Below, piece after piece: positions 6,872 through 8,941 of a stretch of 8,941 nucleotides of DNA. This DNA comes from Akkermansia sp. (GTDB taxonomy: Bacteria > Verrucomicrobiota > Verrucomicrobiia > Verrucomicrobiales > Akkermansiaceae): contig JAIFNK010000162.1 in the NCBI GenBank assembly GCA_020047775.1, positions 1 through 8,941 of the forward strand, given 5' to 3'. The notes beneath the pieces are model-generated. The model was given only the letters and a program-made list of their open reading frames with translations, had not been told where the DNA came from and searched no databases. Numbering within the stretch: the stretch's first letter is position 1; each line of letters starts with the position of its first letter. The position numbers and the translations under genes were made by a program.

Positions 6872-6922
6872 CGCGATGGCTTTAAGCACCAGAACCCTCG
6901 CTGTAGCGGGTGATACGTCCGG

Positions 6923-6966
6923 TCCGTGCAAACTCTTGAGAATCCGTGTCCATCAGCTAATCCGTG
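6923..6966. repeat. Short direct repeats around AATCCGTG
   Basis: TCCGTG occurs at 6923-6928, 6943-6948 and 6961-6966. The last two are both within AATCCGTG (6941-6948 and 6959-6966), 18 bases apart. The segment AATCCGTGTCCATC followed by AATCCGTGGTTCC resembles, from memory, a dispersed intergenic sequence with ATCCGTG units found in several environmental bacterial phyla. Only the local repetition is seen directly. Confidence 0.45.
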
Positions 6967-7011
6967 GTTCCAATTCTCTTTCCGGGTGAATGGCATTGCT
7001 CTGTGGTTTCC

Positions 7012-7115
7012 AACACCAACGGTGTTCCGCCCTTCAGCCCGGGGTTGGCGTGAGGAACGAATGCCTACCCCGGGAAAACCGGATCACCGGTGGATTGAAC
7101 CACAACGTGGTTCCG
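7012..7115. repeat. Three-stem structured intergenic repeat element
   Basis: There are two copies of an 18-base hairpin unit, AACACC-AAC-GGTGTTCCG (7012-7029) and AACCAC-AAC-GTGGTTCCG (7098-7115). They share 14 of 18 bases, and all four differences are paired so that both 6-bp stems stay perfect. Copy 2 gains a seventh pair from G7097 and C7113. Between them CCCGGGGT (7038-7045) pairs perfectly with ACCCCGGG (7067-7074), and after one mismatch GGCGT (7047-7051) pairs with ATGCC (7061-7065), including one G-U. A CACCGGTG palindrome (7085-7092) separates this stem from hairpin 2. The compensatory pattern argues for selection on structure, as RNA or as folded single-stranded DNA. From memory, hairpins with a CAACG apex around a C/G-rich stem recur between genes in Verrucomicrobiota and Planctomycetota. 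The function is unknown. Confidence 0.7.
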
Positions 7116-7202
7116 GCTGCCCGCTGTCCAAGGCCCTCCAGTCTGCCGGGAATTCAGGAAGTTCCCTTGCGCTGGAAGCGGCGAACCGTTAATCCAGTCG
7201 CC

Positions 7203-7568
7203 ATGGACTTTGAAACACTCAGCACGTGGGCGGATGAAGAATTGAAGGCGCTTTTGAAAATCCTGCCGCAGGACATCCAGGACGCGGCAGCGACCGTGGC
7301 GGTTTCACTTGAGGAAAAACCGGGGCACGGAGCTTATGACGAATCCCTCGAGGGCGATGAACTCGGACTCTTCGAAGGCCCGTGCGCGCTCGACGAAGCC
7401 GGCCCCGAGGAGCTGCCGAGGATCCGCCTGTTCCTAACAAACCTGTGGGAATGGGTCGGCGGGGAGGAGCACGACTACCGCGACGAGGTCGGCACCACCT
7501 TCCTGCACGAGCTCGGCCACTACCTCGGCTGGGACGAGGAGGAAGTCGCAGAACGCGGGCTGGAATAA
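7203..7568 (+). CDS. Minimal zincin-like metallopeptidase family protein
   Basis: This is a 121-residue, very acidic protein. HELGHYLGWD (102-111) is an HExxHxxGxD zinc site, with His102, His106 and probably Asp111 as ligands and Glu103 as catalytic base. Upstream, LGLFEG (55-60) and RIRLFLTNLWEW (73-84) are also found in the small metallopeptidase family (zincin_1, PF06262). Members are about 110-140 residues, usually soluble and cytoplasmic, with unproven substrates. ATG 7203 is chosen because it gives this family's normal length. The frame extends upstream to 6990 through the repeat element, where the translation is not protein-like. No Shine-Dalgarno is evident. It stands 70 bp before the SPFH gene on the same strand, but a functional link is not shown. 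Confidence 0.85.
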   Translation: MDFETLSTWADEELKALLKILPQDIQDAAATVAVSLEEKPGHGAYDESLEGDELGLFEGPCALDEAGPEELPRIRLFLTNLWEWVGGEEHDYRDEVGTTFLHELGHYLGWDEEEVAERGLE

Positions 7569-7638
7569 CCCGCAGGATTTCTACTTCCATCACCTCGAAA
7601 AACGCGATAGACCCAACACATTACTCAAATTCAAAACC

Positions 7639-8682
7639 ATGGACATTCTCGGATTCATCAAGGGCGAACTGCTGGAAATCATCGAATTCAACGACGACTC
7701 GCGCGACACGCTGTCATGGCGGTTTCCCGACGACGACAAGGCGATTAAAAACGGCGCGCAACTCATCGTCCGCGAAAGCCAGCTTGTGCAATTCGTCTAT
7801 CTCGGTCAGTTCGGCGACTGCTTCGGCCCCGGCAAGCACACGCTGGTCACCGACAACATCCCGGTGCTCACCAAGCTGAAGAGCTGGAAATACGGCTTCG
7901 AGTCACCCTTCAAAGCGGACATTTACTACATCACCACCCGCCTCTTCACCGGCAACAAGTGGGGCACCGCGAACCCGGTGATGATGCGCGACGCCGACTT
8001 CGGCATCGTCCGGCTGCGGGCGTTCGGCACCTTCGATTTCAAGATCGTGGATGCTCCCGTTTTCCTCAAGGAAGTCGCCGGCACCGACCACCATTTCCGG
8101 CTGGATGAATTCGCCGACACCATGCGCTCGCGGATCGTCAGCGTCTTTAGCGAGGCGCTCGCCTCCTGCGGCGTGCCCGCGCTCGACGTGGCTTCGCGCT
8201 ACTCGGAACTCGGTGATGCCCTGCTGCCACTCATCAACCCGCAGGTCATCGCCAAGTATGGCATCGAGATCGCCAGCTTCATCGTCGAAAACGTCTCCGT
8301 GCCGCCGGAAGTGGAGGCGGCCATCGACAAGCGCTCCAGCATGGGTGCCATCGGAAATCTCAACGACTACGTGAAGTTCCAAATGGCCGAGTCCATGACC
8401 AAGGGCGGCGACGGCGGCGGATCCCCCGCCGCCGCAGCCGGCCAGATGGCGATGGGCTTCGGCATGGCGCAGGAAATGATGAAGAACATGCAGGCCCAGC
8501 CCGCAGCCTCACCCGCCGCCGGCATCCCCGAACTCATGAGCCCCGCAGAGGCGGCGCAACTCCTCGGCGTGACCGAGGCGGACGTGATCGCCTCGATTGA
8601 TGCCGGGGATTTGAAAGGCAGGAAAATCGGCGCGGCCTATCGGATTTCCCGCGCCGCGCTCGACGCCTTCCTCGCCGAGTAA
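7639..8682 (+). CDS. SPFH/Band-7 domain protein (YdjI-like) with C-terminal excisionase-type helix-turn-helix
   Basis: This 347-residue protein begins with MDILGFIKGELLEIIEF and WRFPDDDKAIKNGAQLIVRE (27-46), a start typical of the YdjI/virion-core-like SPFH group. The SPFH domain covers about 20-230, including GPGKHTLVTDNIP (64-76) and IASFIVENVSVPPEVEAAID (211-230). A Gly/Ala/Met-rich low-complexity linker (~252-298) follows. Residues 300-347 (MSPAEAAQLLGVTEADV through GDLKGRKIGAAYRISRAALD) fit a MerR/excisionase-type HTH_17 domain. In B. subtilis, YdjI is linked to phage-shock-like membrane-stress modules and lacks this HTH; other homologues end in GYF or zinc-ribbon domains. There is no signal peptide or transmembrane helix, so it should be cytoplasmic or membrane-peripheral. 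The HTH may be a docking module rather than a DNA binder. It lies 11 bp before the zinc-ribbon gene. No Shine-Dalgarno is seen; the leader is A-rich. Confidence 0.88.
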   Translation: MDILGFIKGELLEIIEFNDDSRDTLSWRFPDDDKAIKNGAQLIVRESQLVQFVYLGQFGDCFGPGKHTLVTDNIPVLTKLKSWKYGFESPFKADIYYITTRLFTGNKWGTANPVMMRDADFGIVRLRAFGTFDFKIVDAPVFLKEVAGTDHHFRLDEFADTMRSRIVSVFSEALASCGVPALDVASRYSELGDALLPLINPQVIAKYGIEIASFIVENVSVPPEVEAAIDKRSSMGAIGNLNDYVKFQMAESMTKGGDGGGSPAAAAGQMAMGFGMAQEMMKNMQAQPAASPAAGIPELMSPAEAAQLLGVTEADVIASIDAGDLKGRKIGAAYRISRAALDAFLAE

Positions 8683-8693
8683 CCGACGCCACC

Positions 8694-8941
8694 ATGGCCG
8701 AAGTCAGCGCATTACGAAAACATCCCTGCCCGGAATGCGGCGGGGATGCGGAGTGGAATCCGGCGAAAAAAGCCCTCGCCTGTCCCTATTGCGGCACCGT
8801 CCTGCCGTGGACCGATGGTGAAAATCCGTCAAACGCGGCGATCATTGAGCATGACCTGGAAGAATCGCTCGCCTCGATCACTCCCGATCAACGCGGCCTC
8901 AGGGCCGAAAAAAAATCCGTGAAATGCGAGAGCTGCCAGGC
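8694..8941 (+). CDS. Multi-zinc-ribbon protein, N-terminal part, truncated by window edge
   Basis: Eighty-two codons are visible from the ATG at 8694, 11 bp after the SPFH stop. C12xxC15 (CPECGG) and C30xxC33 (CPYCGT) form a complete zinc ribbon. C78xxC81 near the window end begins a second one. Similar proteins, often annotated as zinc-ribbon or PriA-like proteins and sometimes carrying membrane helices further on, commonly sit beside YdjI-like SPFH genes. The tight spacing supports an operon and a shared complex, possibly at the membrane (inference). The C-terminus is outside the window, so membrane segments or further domains cannot be judged. No Shine-Dalgarno precedes the start. Confidence 0.8.
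   Translation, partial: MAEVSALRKHPCPECGGDAEWNPAKKALACPYCGTVLPWTDGENPSNAAIIEHDLEESLASITPDQRGLRAEKKSVKCESCQ

Larger units (their letters stand above)
6872..7202. other. 331-bp gene-free stretch with repeats
   Basis: Two short frames cross this stretch, but their translations look like noise and one simply runs into the metallopeptidase. It holds three TCCGTG repeats (6923-6966) and a three-stem structured element (7012-7115), both listed separately. GTGGTTCC or GTGGTTTCC occurs at 6964, 7003 and 7107. No intrinsic terminator for the mla operon and no convincing promoter for the metallopeptidase gene was found. Confidence 0.6.

Noticed and set aside
6895..6910. Possible terminator hairpin CCCTCGCT/AGCGGG after the PqiC-like gene
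   Set aside because: The inner stem has only a 2-base loop, the outer pairs are out of register, and no T-run follows.
6990..7202. Upstream extension of the metallopeptidase to 6990
   Set aside because: It translates the structured repeat element and gives a non-protein-like sequence. The family length fits ATG 7203.

Overview
The window looks like chromosomal DNA from a GC-rich, diderm (outer-membrane) bacterium. Verrucomicrobiota is my best guess. The reasons are the high GC at third codon positions, few Shine-Dalgarno sequences, an outer-membrane lipid-transport operon whose permease is fused to a STAS domain, and an intergenic repeat (CAACG-apex hairpins plus a CCCGGGGT/ACCCCGGG stem) of a kind I associate from memory with that phylum. 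The assignment is inference, since no rRNA or marker gene is present.

Left part (1-3203), minus strand, transcribed right to left. A secreted NlpC/P60 cell-wall hydrolase (2436-3203) is followed by a 322-bp gap (2114-2435) holding a strong stem-loop and an unexplained reading frame. Next is a 595-residue fusion of a TrhO-type tRNA U34 hydroxylase (rhodanese fold) with an RluA-type pseudouridine synthase (326-2113). Five bases later begins a SWIM zinc-finger protein, cut by the window edge (1-320), probably the N-terminus of an SNF2-type helicase.

Middle part (3275-6871), plus strand. This is a tightly overlapping four-gene operon for phospholipid trafficking between the membranes: STAS-MlaE permease, MlaF ATPase, a single-domain MCE protein and a PqiC-like lipoprotein. 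The junctions overlap by 4 bases (TTGA, ATGA, ATGA), so translation is probably coupled. It mixes Mla-type and Pqi-type parts: MlaB appears as a fused STAS domain, no MlaC is present in the window, and the lipoprotein is of the PqiC family. The 5' end of the permease gene is ambiguous and may contain a frameshift.

Right part (6872-8941), plus strand. A 331-bp gene-free stretch carries short direct repeats and a three-stem structured repeat element. Its two outer hairpins differ only by compensatory changes. Then come a minimal zincin-type metallopeptidase (7203-7568), an SPFH/YdjI-like protein with a C-terminal excisionase-type helix-turn-helix (7639-8682), and the start of a multi-zinc-ribbon protein (8694 onward), which is a typical partner of this SPFH class.

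No tRNA, rRNA, CRISPR array, transposase or phage gene was seen. The most notable items are the TrhO-RluA fusion, the compensatory hairpin pair and the SPFH-HTH fusion.
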